A stretch of 34,508 nt of DNA from Yoonia sp. (GCF_017854415.1 NZ_JAFMHR010000013.1:1-34508); one strand, 5' to 3'; counted from the stretch's first letter, positions 21,140 through 31,087 are shown. The notes: generated by a model not told the origin, from the sequence alone. Translations and numbers: made by a program.

Positions 21140-21721
21140 GTGGCAACCCCCGAAGATGTCTTGGCTTTTTGGCTGGACGAATGTGAACCTTCAGATTGGT
21201 ATCGGTCTGATCCTACATTAGATGCGAAAATTCGTGATCGATTTTTGGAGGTTTGGCGAGAGGCCACTGAAGGGTCCTTGGGGTTATGGTTGACTTATCC
21301 GACCGGCACGCTGGCCTACATCATTTTGACAGACCAATTTCCGCGCAATATGTTCCGCGATAGCGGTGATGCGTTCGCGACAGATCACCTCGCGCGCGCC
21401 GCCTCAAAAATGGCGATTGAGCGGAACTGGGACATGAAAATAGACGAACCTGCGCGCCAGTTTTTCTATTTGCCTTTGATGCATGCGGAAAATCTTTGCG
21501 ATCAGGATCGGGCTGTGCGTTTGATTCATTCACGCATGCCTGAAACCGGTATATCCAATCAAGATCACGCTTGCGCGCATCGCGCCGTTATTCGTGATTT
21601 TGGGCGCTTTCCTTATCGCAATGCCGCATTGGGTCGCAAAACCACGGCTTCGGAACAGGTGTTTTTGGATGCGGGTGGATATGGTGCGGCAATTCGTGCG
21701 CAGCAGACAGCATCAAAATGA
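21140..21721 (+). CDS. DUF924 family protein
   Basis: VLAFWLDECEPSDWY, LILTDQFPRNMFRDS-like motif and FFYLPLMHAEN; GTG start preceded by AAGGAG. Confidence 0.87.
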   Translation: MATPEDVLAFWLDECEPSDWYRSDPTLDAKIRDRFLEVWREATEGSLGLWLTYPTGTLAYIILTDQFPRNMFRDSGDAFATDHLARAASKMAIERNWDMKIDEPARQFFYLPLMHAENLCDQDRAVRLIHSRMPETGISNQDHACAHRAVIRDFGRFPYRNAALGRKTTASEQVFLDAGGYGAAIRAQQTASK

Positions 21722-21749
21722 GGCCATTGAGCCTATAGGGTAGCTGATA

Positions 21750-21762
21750 TGACCTAAGGTCA
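21750..21762. promoter_or_regulatory. Perfect dyad TGACCT-A-AGGTCA upstream of lpdA
   Basis: 6-bp arms with 1-nt centre, about 60 nt upstream of lpdA ATG. Confidence 0.45.
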
Positions 21763-21823
21763 CTAGAGATCACCCAAAAAGTAGTTTAGTGTTCAACTAT
21801 ATTTGGAACTGGAGGGCCTGTGT

Positions 21824-23218
21824 ATGGCTGCGCAAAACTTTGACTTGATTGTAATTGGTGCAGGACCGGGCGGCTATGTCGCCGCGATCCGTGGTGCGCA
21901 GCTGGGCATGAAAGTGGCCATTGTCGAACGTGAAAACCTCGGTGGGATTTGCCTTAACTGGGGTTGTATTCCGACCAAAGCAATGCTGCGATCGTCTGAA
22001 GTGTTCCACCTGATGCACCGCGCCAAAGAGTTTGGCCTGAAAGCGACAGGCATCGATTATGATCTGGACGCGGTCGTCAAACGCAGCCGCGGCGTTGCGG
22101 GGCAATTGTCGGGCGGCATTGGCCATCTGATGAAAAAGAACAAAATCACAGTCTTTATGGGCAATGCGACCATCCCTGCCAAAGGCAAGGTTGCGGTCAA
22201 GGGCGATAAAGGCACGGACGAGCTGACAGCAAAAAACATCGTTCTGGCGACCGGCGCGCGTGCCCGTGAATTGCCCGGACTTGAGGCTGACGGCGATCTG
22301 GTTTGGACTTACCGTCATGCGCTTGAGCCTAAGAAGATGCCAAAGAAGTTGTTGGTAATCGGCTCTGGTGCGATCGGAATTGAATTTGCGAGCTTCTACA
22401 ACACGCTCGGTGCTGAAACGACGGTTGTCGAAGTCATGGACCGCGTGCTGCCTGTTGAAGACGCTGAAATCTCAGCCTTTGCGAAAAAGCAGTTCGTGAA
22501 GCAAGGCATGAAGATCATGGAGAAATCTATGGTCAAGCAGTTGGATCGCGGCAAAGGCAAAGTCACGGCGCATATCGAAACGGGCGGCAAAACTGAAAAG
22601 ATGGAATTTGATACTGTCATTTCAGCTGTCGGTATTGTGGGCAACGTCGAAGGTCTGGGTCTTGAAGAACTGGGCGTTAAAATTGACCGCACACACGTTG
22701 TAACGGATGAATTCTGCCGCACGGGTGTTGAGGGTCTTTATGCCATCGGTGATATCGCCGGCGCGCCTTGGCTTGCGCACAAAGCCAGCCATGAAGGTGT
22801 GATGGTCGCTGACCTGATCGCAGGCAAGCATGCACACCCAGTTAAGCCCGAAAGCATTGCAGGCTGCACATATTGCCACCCTCAAGTGGCCTCTGTCGGG
22901 TATACCGAAGCAAAAGCAAAAGAGCTGGGCTATGACATTAAAGTGGGCCGTTTCCCCTTTATTGGCAACGGCAAGGCGATTGCATTGGGCGAAGCTGAAG
23001 GCATGGTCAAGACGATCTTTGACGCCAAAACAGGCGAGCTGTTGGGCGCACATATGATCGGCGCGGAAGTCACTGAATTGATCCAAGGCTATGTCGTTGG
23101 CCGCCAGCTAGAGACCACCGAAGAAGACCTGATGAACACCGTCTTCCCACACCCGACATTGTCGGAAATGATGCATGAAAGCGTGCTCGATGCATATGAC
23201 CGCGTAATCCACATGTAA
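21824..23218 (+). CDS. lpdA: Dihydrolipoyl dehydrogenase (E3)
   Basis: FDLIVIGAGPGGYVAAIRGAQLG, redox-active GGICLNWGCIPTKAML and C-terminal HPHPTLSE-like HPTLSEMMHE. Confidence 0.95.
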   Translation: MAAQNFDLIVIGAGPGGYVAAIRGAQLGMKVAIVERENLGGICLNWGCIPTKAMLRSSEVFHLMHRAKEFGLKATGIDYDLDAVVKRSRGVAGQLSGGIGHLMKKNKITVFMGNATIPAKGKVAVKGDKGTDELTAKNIVLATGARARELPGLEADGDLVWTYRHALEPKKMPKKLLVIGSGAIGIEFASFYNTLGAETTVVEVMDRVLPVEDAEISAFAKKQFVKQGMKIMEKSMVKQLDRGKGKVTAHIETGGKTEKMEFDTVISAVGIVGNVEGLGLEELGVKIDRTHVVTDEFCRTGVEGLYAIGDIAGAPWLAHKASHEGVMVADLIAGKHAHPVKPESIAGCTYCHPQVASVGYTEAKAKELGYDIKVGRFPFIGNGKAIALGEAEGMVKTIFDAKTGELLGAHMIGAEVTELIQGYVVGRQLETTEEDLMNTVFPHPTLSEMMHESVLDAYDRVIHM

Positions 23219-23239
23219 GGGGGATTGAAATCCACCATA
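23216..23239. repeat. Stop-codon palindrome TAAGGGGGATTGAAATCCACCATA
   Basis: Starts at the lpdA TAA; imperfect hairpin, 19/24 identical to the ispG element at 3994-4017. Confidence 0.7.
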
Positions 23240-23246
23240 CTTTTTG

Positions 23247-23277
23247 AAAAGGCCCGCCTTCAAATGGCGGGCCTTTT
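23247..23277 (+). terminator. Intrinsic terminator downstream of lpdA
   Basis: AAAAGGCCCGCC-TTCAAAT-GGCGGGCCTTTT, perfect 12-bp stem ending in T4. Confidence 0.9.
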
Positions 23278-23312
23278 GCTATTTTGAGCATCGGTGAAAT
23301 TTATTTCCAAAT

Positions 23313-23327
23313 GTTCCGTTAATGTTC
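23313..23327. promoter_or_regulatory. Alphaproteobacterial LexA/SOS box GTTC-CGTTAAT-GTTC upstream of uvrA
   Basis: Exact GTTC-N7-GTTC, 64 nt upstream of uvrA ATG. Confidence 0.85.
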
Positions 23328-23390
23328 TATGAACGCATTGGACCATCTGGCGCGGTGGTTTATGTCCTGTTTCGGACCAAAGGAAATGTC

Positions 23391-26249
23391 ATGGCTGAGC
23401 TGAAATTTATCGAAGTACGCGGCGCGCGCGAACACAACCTCAAAAACATTGATGTTGATATTCCGCGCGATCAGCTGGTTGTGATTACCGGACTTTCGGG
23501 GTCGGGCAAGTCATCGCTGGCCTTTGATACGATCTATGCCGAAGGGCAGCGGCGCTATGTCGAATCGCTTTCGGCTTATGCGCGGCAATTCCTCGACATG
23601 ATGGAAAAACCGGATGTGGATCACATTTCCGGCCTGTCGCCCGCGATTTCGATTGAGCAAAAGACGACCTCCAAGAACCCGCGCTCAACTGTTGGCACGA
23701 TCACTGAAATCTACGATTATCTGCGCCTGCTGTTCGCCCGCGCTGGCACGCCATACAGCCCGACGACGGGTCTGCCGATCGAAGCGCAGCAAGTTCAAGA
23801 TATGGTTGACCGTGTTATGGCGCTGGAAGAGGGCACGCGCGGCTATCTGCTGGCCCCGATCGTGAGGGACCGCAAAGGCGAATACCGCAAAGAATTTCTG
23901 GAACTGCGCAAGCAAGGTTTCCAACGCGTGAAAGTTGATGGGGAATTCTACGAACTTGATGAGCCGCCCACGCTGGATAAGAAGTTTCGCCATGATATCG
24001 ACGTTGTGGTGGACCGGATTGTCGTGCGCGAAGGTCTGGAAACACGCCTAGCAGACAGCTTTCGCACCGCACTGGATTTGGCGGACGGCATTACCGTGCT
24101 TGAAACGGCCCCGACCGAGGGCGACCCTGAGCGGATAACATTTTCAGAAAAATTCGCGTGCCCCGTGTCTGGATTTACGATCCCCGAGATCGAGCCACGC
24201 TTATTTTCGTTTAACGCACCGTTCGGCGCTTGCCCGTCTTGTGATGGTCTTGGGGTCGAGCTGTTCTTTGACGAACAATTGGTCGTACCTGATGTGACTT
24301 TGAAGATCGCCGATGGTGCCTTGGCCCCATGGCGCAAAGGCAAAAGCCCGTATTTCTTGCAAACGATCGAAGCGATCGCAAAGCACTATGGCTTTAACAA
24401 GAATGCGCGCTGGAAAGATCTGGATCCCAAGGTGCAAGAGGTGTTCCTGCGCGGTTCTGGCAAAGAAGAGATCAAGTTCCGCTATGATGAAGGCGGCCGT
24501 GTCTATCAGGTGGAGCGCGCGTTTGAAGGTGTGATTCCGAACATGGAACGCCGTTACCGCGAGACAGACAGCAACTGGATTCGTGAAGAATTCGAGAACT
24601 TTCAGAACAATCGCCATTGCGCCACTTGCAACGGCTACCGCTTGCGCGAAGAGGCGCTGGCAGTAAGAATCGGTGATTTGCATGTGGGTCAGGTGGTCCA
24701 GATGTCCATCAAAGAGGCCTATGATTGGTGCACCGAGGTACCTAACGCCCTGAGCAAGCAAAAGAATGAAATCGCAGCGGCTATCCTTAAGGAGATCCGC
24801 GAACGGGTTGGGTTCTTGAATAACGTAGGATTAGAATATCTGACCTTGTCCCGTAATTCCGGCACGTTGTCGGGTGGTGAAAGCCAAAGGATTAGACTGG
24901 CCAGCCAGATCGGATCAGGCTTGCAAGGTGTGCTTTATGTACTGGACGAACCGTCGATTGGTTTGCATCAGCGCGACAATGACCGCTTGCTGACAACGCT
25001 AAAAAACCTGCGTGATCAAGGCAATACGGTGATTGTCGTAGAACACGATGAGGAAGCGATCCGCGAAGCCGACTACGTCTTTGACATTGGTCCTGGTGCT
25101 GGTGTGCATGGCGGACAAGTCGTGGCCGAAGGCACTCCGCAAGAAATTATGGACAACAAAGCATCGATTACCGGTCAGTATCTGACCGGAGCGCGCCAGA
25201 TCGAAGTGCCTGCCAATCGCCGCAAGGGCAAAGGCAAAAAGCTGACCGTGGTAAAGGCGACAGGTAACAATTTGCAGAACGTCACGGTTGATTTTCCGTT
25301 GGGGCAATTTGTTTGTGTGACAGGTGTCTCGGGTGGCGGTAAATCCACTTTGACGATTGAAACGTTGTTCAAGAACGCGTCGATGAAGTTGAATGGTGCG
25401 CGGCAAACGCCAGCGCCATGCGAAACAATCAAAGGGTTCGAGCATCTGGACAAGGTGATCGACATTGACCAACGCCCGATCGGGCGCACACCGCGATCGA
25501 ACCCCGCAACCTATACCGGTGCGTTTACCCCGATCCGTGACTGGTTTGCGGGCATGCCGGAATCCAAAGCGCGCGGCTATAAGCCCGGCCGTTTCAGTTT
25601 TAACGTCAAAGGTGGGCGTTGCGAGGCCTGTCAGGGCGACGGCGTTATAAAAATCGAAATGCACTTTTTGCCGGATGTTTATGTGACCTGCGAAACTTGC
25701 AAAGGCGCGCGGTACAATCGCGAAACCTTGGAGATCAAGTTCAAGGGCAAATCGATCGCGGATGTTCTCGATATGACAGTTGAAGATGCGCAAGGTTTCT
25801 TTACCGCAGTGCCATCGATCCGCGAAAAAATGGACGCGCTGATGCGTGTGGGTCTTGGGTATATCAAGGTTGGGCAGCAGGCGACAACGCTGTCAGGTGG
25901 TGAGGCACAGCGCGTCAAGCTGTCCAAGGAACTGGCGCGGCGGTCAACGGGTCGCACGCTTTATATTCTGGACGAACCAACCACGGGTTTGCATTTTGAA
26001 GATGTGCGTAAGCTGTTGGAAGTGTTGCATGAACTGGTCGATCAGGGAAACTCTGTGATTGTGATTGAGCACAACCTAGATGTGGTGAAAACCGCCGACT
26101 ACATCATAGACATAGGTCCCGAAGGTGGTGATGGCGGTGGTCGAATTGTGGCCAAAGGCACGCCGGAAAAGGTTGCCGAAGTCTTAGAAAGCCATACCGG
26201 TCGCTATCTCAAGCAAATGTTGGCGGCACATAAGGTTGCAGCAGAATAA
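23391..26249 (+). CDS. uvrA: Excinuclease ABC subunit A
   Basis: [14 protein letters not shown] and [14 protein letters not shown] Walker A motifs, zinc-finger cysteine pairs, two LSGGE signatures; start set at [19 protein letters not shown]. Confidence 0.97.
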   Translation: MAELKFIEVRGAREHNLKNIDVDIPRDQLVVITGLSGSGKSSLAFDTIYAEGQRRYVESLSAYARQFLDMMEKPDVDHISGLSPAISIEQKTTSKNPRSTVGTITEIYDYLRLLFARAGTPYSPTTGLPIEAQQVQDMVDRVMALEEGTRGYLLAPIVRDRKGEYRKEFLELRKQGFQRVKVDGEFYELDEPPTLDKKFRHDIDVVVDRIVVREGLETRLADSFRTALDLADGITVLETAPTEGDPERITFSEKFACPVSGFTIPEIEPRLFSFNAPFGACPSCDGLGVELFFDEQLVVPDVTLKIADGALAPWRKGKSPYFLQTIEAIAKHYGFNKNARWKDLDPKVQEVFLRGSGKEEIKFRYDEGGRVYQVERAFEGVIPNMERRYRETDSNWIREEFENFQNNRHCATCNGYRLREEALAVRIGDLHVGQVVQMSIKEAYDWCTEVPNALSKQKNEIAAAILKEIRERVGFLNNVGLEYLTLSRNSGTLSGGESQRIRLASQIGSGLQGVLYVLDEPSIGLHQRDNDRLLTTLKNLRDQGNTVIVVEHDEEAIREADYVFDIGPGAGVHGGQVVAEGTPQEIMDNKASITGQYLTGARQIEVPANRRKGKGKKLTVVKATGNNLQNVTVDFPLGQFVCVTGVSGGGKSTLTIETLFKNASMKLNGARQTPAPCETIKGFEHLDKVIDIDQRPIGRTPRSNPATYTGAFTPIRDWFAGMPESKARGYKPGRFSFNVKGGRCEACQGDGVIKIEMHFLPDVYVTCETCKGARYNRETLEIKFKGKSIADVLDMTVEDAQGFFTAVPSIREKMDALMRVGLGYIKVGQQATTLSGGEAQRVKLSKELARRSTGRTLYILDEPTTGLHFEDVRKLLEVLHELVDQGNSVIVIEHNLDVVKTADYIIDIGPEGGDGGGRIVAKGTPEKVAEVLESHTGRYLKQMLAAHKVAAE

Positions 26250-26250
26250 G

Positions 26251-26310
26251 TCGTCAAAATCCAAGGATTTTAACGATGCCTCCGGCGGGAGTTTTCAGAG
26301 CAAGATGATA
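26251..26310. repeat. Composite intergenic hairpin element after uvrA
   Basis: TCGTCAAAATCC-AA-GGATTTTAACGA followed by CTCC-GGCG-GGAG-TTTT and CAGAGCAAGATGATA. Confidence 0.65.
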
Positions 26311-26325
26311 GGAAGGCACGGCACC

Positions 26326-27192
26326 CTAGCTGCGCCGTCTGCTTTCAAACCGTGGTAGCATTGCCGAGAAGTCCTTGCCGCGTCCGTCTTCGTCTTCGAC
26401 AAACTGGCGATAAAGTGCAGTGGCCGCTTGTCCCATGGGTGTGTCCGCGTCAGCAGCGATTGCTGCCATTTGCGATAAGTTCAGATCCTTGAGCATTAAT
26501 TCTGACGCAAAACCGGGCTGATACCCATTGTCAGCAGGGCTATGCGGGCCGATGCCGGGGGCCGGACAGTACGCGTTCATCGTCCACGAATAACCCGACG
26601 AGGTGCTGACGACATCGAACATCGCTTGACGGTCCAGTCCCAGTTTGTCCGCTAAGACGAACGCTTCACAGGTTGCAATCATCGTGACGCCGACGATCAT
26701 ATTGTTACAGATCTTGGCCGCCTGACCGTTGCCTGCATCGCCGCAATGCACAGCTTTTTGCCCCATGATATCAAACAAAGGCATCACGGTCGCAAACGTC
26801 GTTACAGGGCCACCTGCCATGAAAGTCAGCGTCCCGTGCGTAGCCCCGCCAATTCCGCCAGACACAGGCGCGTCTACCGCAGATAGTCCTGCGGCTAAGG
26901 CTTGGGCTGCAACAGCGCGCGCACTTTCGACATCCACAGTCGAACAGTCCAAGTGGATGGCACCTTGTTTCATTGCCGGGTAAATATCTTTCGCGACGCT
27001 GCGCAAGATATCGCCATTTGGCAGCATAGTGATCACGACGTCTGCGTCTTTTGCTGCGGCTGACGCACTTTGCGCAAGTTTCAGGCCCTGGGGTTGTGCC
27101 ACCGGATCAAAGCCAATTACATCATGTTCTTTTGCAAGGTTTGCAGCCATTGGCGCGCCCATGTTTCCAAGTCCGATAAAACCAATCTTCAT
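26326..27192 (-). CDS. mmsB: 3-hydroxyisobutyrate dehydrogenase
   Basis: MKIGFIGLGNMGAPMAANLAK, DAPVSGGIGGATHGTLTFMAGG and NGQAAKICNNM. Confidence 0.94.
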   Translation of the reverse strand: MKIGFIGLGNMGAPMAANLAKEHDVIGFDPVAQPQGLKLAQSASAAAKDADVVITMLPNGDILRSVAKDIYPAMKQGAIHLDCSTVDVESARAVAAQALAAGLSAVDAPVSGGIGGATHGTLTFMAGGPVTTFATVMPLFDIMGQKAVHCGDAGNGQAAKICNNMIVGVTMIATCEAFVLADKLGLDRQAMFDVVSTSSGYSWTMNAYCPAPGIGPHSPADNGYQPGFASELMLKDLNLSQMAAIAADADTPMGQAATALYRQFVEDEDGRGKDFSAMLPRFESRRRS

Positions 27193-28232
27193 GTGCTTTC
27201 CTTCCAATTCGGGGCGTCTGGTTCCAGCGGACTTGTCATGCGCAAGATTTCTGATGCTGGTACATCTGCCCAGTTTTCATGTTGCCATTTTGGCGTCCTG
27301 TCGCGGTCTACTATGGCCGCGCGAATACCTTCGATAAAGTCACCTTGTTCCACGCAACGCGACGTGAACCGGTATTCATGGTTGAGGGCGGTGTCGATCG
27401 TGGGATTACTGCGGACATGTTGGATGATCTTTGTCGCACATGCCATGGCAAGCGGTGCATTGCGCTCCATTTTTGGAAGAACATGCGCAACCGCTGGGCC
27501 TTGATCCGTTGGCATGCCCTGATAAATCGCGGCAAGGGTTTCGCCAGAAAAATACCTGTCGATCTTGTCCCGCCATCCGGCGAGGCGGCTTTGTGGGGGC
27601 GGATGGGCCACTGCATTGATGCTTGTGACGTCACCGGAGGCGATCAATGCGTGTTTCAATGCACCCCATTGATCATGCGGTATAAAGGTATCTGCAAAGC
27701 CTGCATAAATGGCGTCTCCAGCGTTCATCCGGTCGCCGCTTAACCCCAGAAATTCACCGCAGTGCCCGGGTGCGCGCGCCAACAGCAGCGATCCACCAAC
27801 GTCTGGCACCAAACCGATTGTGCATTCTGGCAGGGCGATTTGGCTATTTGAGCATACAATACGGTGTGATGCATGGCACCCCACGCCAACCCCGCCACCC
27901 ATTGTGAAGCCGTGCAAGAACGTCACGACTGGCTTGGCGTAGGCATAGATTTTCGCGTTCAGCCGGTATTCATCGCGCCAAAACCGCCGCCCATAATCAA
28001 AATCACCGCGCAGGCCAGAGGCGTACATTTCCGCAATGTCCCCGCCAGAGCAGAACGCGCGGTCGCCCGCACCTTCGATTATCACCAGGGCAACATCTGC
28101 GTCTGTTTCCCATGCTTGCAAGGCAGCCTCGATCGCGAGGCACATGTCCCACGTAAGCGCATTAAGCGCCTTGGGGCGGTTAAGCGTGATCCGCCCCGCA
28201 TAGCCTTCTTTTGTGATGATCACTTCCGGCAC
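27189..28232 (-). CDS. Enoyl-CoA hydratase/isomerase family protein, probable 3-hydroxyisobutyryl-CoA hydrolase
   Basis: GYAGRITLNRPKALNALT, FCSGGDIAEMY and HGFTMGGGVGVG; context inside the valine operon. Confidence 0.88.
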   Translation of the reverse strand: MPEVIITKEGYAGRITLNRPKALNALTWDMCLAIEAALQAWETDADVALVIIEGAGDRAFCSGGDIAEMYASGLRGDFDYGRRFWRDEYRLNAKIYAYAKPVVTFLHGFTMGGGVGVGCHASHRIVCSNSQIALPECTIGLVPDVGGSLLLARAPGHCGEFLGLSGDRMNAGDAIYAGFADTFIPHDQWGALKHALIASGDVTSINAVAHPPPQSRLAGWRDKIDRYFSGETLAAIYQGMPTDQGPAVAHVLPKMERNAPLAMACATKIIQHVRSNPTIDTALNHEYRFTSRCVEQGDFIEGIRAAIVDRDRTPKWQHENWADVPASEILRMTSPLEPDAPNWKEST

Positions 28233-29377
28233 GAGTTCGCATCCTTGATCATTTGTCTTGCGGTGATCATCTGCATGATCTCGTTGGTGCCTTCAAGAAT
28301 TTGATGCACCCTCAGATCACGTACAGTCTTTTCGATCCCATAATCCGCAAGGTAGCCATAACCGCCGTGTAGCTGCAGGCATTGATCAGCGACTTTACTG
28401 CCCGTTTCAGTACACAGTTTCTTTGCCATCGCACAGAACTTTGTGGCGTCAGGCCGGTTTTGGTCCAGCTTCCACGCCGCTTGCCGCAAGAACGTGCGTG
28501 CTGATTGTAGCTGAATTTCCATGTCGGCCAATTGAAACTGCAGCCCTTGGAATTGATCAATGGTTTTGCCGAATGCTTTGCGGTCCGCCATATAGGCAAG
28601 GGTCTGATCCAGTGCCGCCTGCGCGCCACCGATAGAGCAGGCCGCGATGTTCAAGCGTCCACCATCGAGACCTGTCATTGCATAGCTGAAACCGGCGTTT
28701 ATTTGGCCCAACATGTTTTCGGCAGGCACTTTGCAGCCATCCATTTGGACTGCGCGCGTAGGCTGTGCGCGCCAGCCCATCTTGTCCTCAAGCGCTCCGA
28801 ATGAAAGGCCGCGGGTACCATCGTTGACGACAAATGCGCTGATGCCTTTTGGCCCATCAGTCCCTGTGCGGGCCATGACGATATATGCATCAGAATACCC
28901 GCCACCAGAGATGAAGGCCTTTGTGCCAGTGAGTTCAAATCCACCTTCAAAAGGGGCCGCTTTCGTTGTCAGCGCCGCTGCATCAGACCCGCATCCCGGT
29001 TCGGTCAGGCAATACGACATGATGGATTTCATGCTTATGACGTCGGGCAGCATGGCATTCTTTAACGCGGCTTTTCCGTAGGTTTCGATCATACTGGCAC
29101 ACATATTGTGGATCGACAAAAACGCGGAGACAGATGCACAAGATTGCGAAAGCGCTTCGAATACCAGTGTTGCATCAAGGCGGCTCAGGCCTGCACCGCC
29201 ATTTTCCTCGGAGACATAAAGCCCGCCAAATCCAAGCTCGGCCAATTGCGACCAAAGCTCTTTGGGTATTGTTCCGTCGGCCTCCCATTTGCGGGCATGG
29301 GGGGCGATGTGGGATCGACCAAATGCTTGCGCCAAATCGAAAATGGCGGATTGTTCATCTGTCAGGGCGAAGTCCAC
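28220..29377 (-). CDS. Acyl-CoA dehydrogenase, probable isobutyryl-CoA dehydrogenase
   Basis: YCLTEPGCGSDAAALTT, GGRLNIAACSIGGAQAALDQ and LHGGYGYLADYGIEKTVRDLRVHQILEGTNEIM. Confidence 0.93.
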   Translation of the reverse strand: MDFALTDEQSAIFDLAQAFGRSHIAPHARKWEADGTIPKELWSQLAELGFGGLYVSEENGGAGLSRLDATLVFEALSQSCASVSAFLSIHNMCASMIETYGKAALKNAMLPDVISMKSIMSYCLTEPGCGSDAAALTTKAAPFEGGFELTGTKAFISGGGYSDAYIVMARTGTDGPKGISAFVVNDGTRGLSFGALEDKMGWRAQPTRAVQMDGCKVPAENMLGQINAGFSYAMTGLDGGRLNIAACSIGGAQAALDQTLAYMADRKAFGKTIDQFQGLQFQLADMEIQLQSARTFLRQAAWKLDQNRPDATKFCAMAKKLCTETGSKVADQCLQLHGGYGYLADYGIEKTVRDLRVHQILEGTNEIMQMITARQMIKDANSCRK

Positions 29378-29448
29378 GTTGGAAGGCTCCTTTTTCGCGT
29401 CGCACTTGGTGATCTAATGGTGCGCAGTGCTGCAAGGCTTGGCAAGCA

Positions 29449-29476
29449 AAAGGCCCACCGCATCGGGTGGGCCTTT
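29449..29476 (-). terminator. Intrinsic terminator downstream of mmsA
   Basis: AAAGGCCCACC-GCATCG-GGTGGGCCTTT, 11-bp stem; T4 tail on the minus strand. Confidence 0.85.
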
Positions 29477-29486
29477 ACTGGTTCGG

Positions 29487-30986
29487 TTATTCCATCACTG
29501 GGATAGAGAATTCGCCGCCTTCTTTGATGCCTGATGGCCAGCGCGATGTGATCGTTTTGGTCCGCGTGTAGAATTTGAACGCATCTGGTCCGTGCTGGTT
29601 CAGGTCGCCGAACATGGATTTTTTCCAACCGCCGAAGGTGTGATAGGCCAGCGGTACCGGAATTGGCACGTTGATGCCGACCATGCCGATATTGATGCGC
29701 GCGGCAAAGTCACGTGCCGTGTCGCCGTCGCGGGTATAGATTGCGGTGCCGTTGCCGTATTCATGGTCCATCGCAAGGGTCAGTGCTTCTTCATAGTCTT
29801 TTGCACGGATTGTGGACAGAACGGGGCCAAAGATCTCGTACTTGTAGATGTCCATGTCTTTTGTGACGTTGTCGAACAGATGTGGCCCTACGAAAAAGCC
29901 GTCTTCATAGCCTTGCAGGTTAAAGTTACGCCCGTCGACGACCAGTTTTGCACCTTGGTCGATGCCTGTTTGCACAAGGCGTTCAATGTTGGCTTTTGCA
30001 GCGGCTGTTACAACTGGGCCGTAGTCCACGTCATTGCCGGATGTGTAGGGGCCAACCTTGAGTGCTTCGACTTTCGGGATCAGCTTTTCTAGCAGACGGT
30101 CTGCGGTATCGTCGCCGACAGCAACTGCGACGGAAATTGCCATGCAGCGTTCACCCGCCGCACCGTAACCGGCACCAACAAGCGCGTCTGCGGCTTGTTC
30201 CATGTCGGCATCGGGCATGATGATCATATGGTTCTTTGCGCCGCCAAAGCACTGCACGCGCTTGCCTTGCGCACAGCCTGTCCCGTAGATGTATTCGGCA
30301 ATCGCGGTTGATCCAACAAAGCCAACCGACTGGATGGTTTCATCGTAAAGGATTGCATCGACGGCTTCTTTGTCGCCGTTGACGACTTGCAGGATGCCTT
30401 TGGGCAGACCCGCTTCTTCCATCAGCTCGGCCAGCATCAGCGGCACAGATGGATCACGCTCTGATGGCTTAAGGATGAATGCGTTGCCACAAACGATGGC
30501 GGGGGCAAACATCCACATCGGGATCATCGCCGGAAAGTTGAAAGGCGTGATGCCAGCAGTGACACCAAGCGCTTGCTTCATCGAATACATATCGATGCCG
30601 GGGCCAGCACTGTCGGTGAAATCACCTTTCAGCAGCTCTGGCGCACCGATGCAGTATTCCACAACTTCTAGCCCGCGGATCACGTCGCCTTTGGCGTCTG
30701 GTATGGTTTTACCATGTTCACGGCTCAGCGCCTCTGCCAGTTTATCCATGTCGCGGTTCAGTAGGCCAACAAAGGCCATCATAACACGCGCACGGCGCTG
30801 TGGGTTCACGGCGGCCCATGCAGGCTGTGCCTTGGCTGCGATTGCGACGGCTTGCGCCATCTCTTCGGCGTTGGCCAGCGGGACCTTTGCTTGGACTTCA
30901 CCCGTGGCTGGATTGTAAACATCAGCAAAGCGGCCTGATGTGCCTTTGACGTGCGCGCCGCCAATGTAGTGGGTCAGTTCTTGCAT
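29487..30986 (-). CDS. mmsA: CoA-acylating methylmalonate-semialdehyde dehydrogenase
   Basis: GITPFNFPAMIPMWMFAPAIVCGNAFILKPSERDPS, CFGGAKNHMIIMPDAD and GAGYGAAGERCMA; start chosen at MQELTHYIGG behind a GGAGG SD. Confidence 0.96.
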   Translation of the reverse strand: MQELTHYIGGAHVKGTSGRFADVYNPATGEVQAKVPLANAEEMAQAVAIAAKAQPAWAAVNPQRRARVMMAFVGLLNRDMDKLAEALSREHGKTIPDAKGDVIRGLEVVEYCIGAPELLKGDFTDSAGPGIDMYSMKQALGVTAGITPFNFPAMIPMWMFAPAIVCGNAFILKPSERDPSVPLMLAELMEEAGLPKGILQVVNGDKEAVDAILYDETIQSVGFVGSTAIAEYIYGTGCAQGKRVQCFGGAKNHMIIMPDADMEQAADALVGAGYGAAGERCMAISVAVAVGDDTADRLLEKLIPKVEALKVGPYTSGNDVDYGPVVTAAAKANIERLVQTGIDQGAKLVVDGRNFNLQGYEDGFFVGPHLFDNVTKDMDIYKYEIFGPVLSTIRAKDYEEALTLAMDHEYGNGTAIYTRDGDTARDFAARINIGMVGINVPIPVPLAYHTFGGWKKSMFGDLNQHGPDAFKFYTRTKTITSRWPSGIKEGGEFSIPVME

Positions 30987-31005
30987 AGTATCCTCCATAG
31001 AATTC

Positions 31006-31018
31006 AGTTGGGCCAACT
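31006..31018. promoter_or_regulatory. Perfect dyad AGTTGG-G-CCAACT in the mmsA/LysR intergenic region
   Basis: 6-bp arms with 1-nt centre, 20 nt upstream of mmsA ATG. Confidence 0.5.
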
Positions 31019-31087
31019 ATAGGCTTGCATTTTTCGGTGTAAAAGATCGAATATGCCAAAACCATTTTGCAAAAATGCAGGTCTTTG

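Noticed and set aside
24999-25793. 264-aa minus-strand ORF antisense to uvrA (also 24201-24761)
   Set aside because: Mirror of conserved UvrA coding sequence; no family resemblance and no SD or promoter context.
29592-30092. 166-aa plus-strand ORF antisense to mmsA
   Set aside because: Shadow of strongly conserved dehydrogenase; no independent coding evidence.
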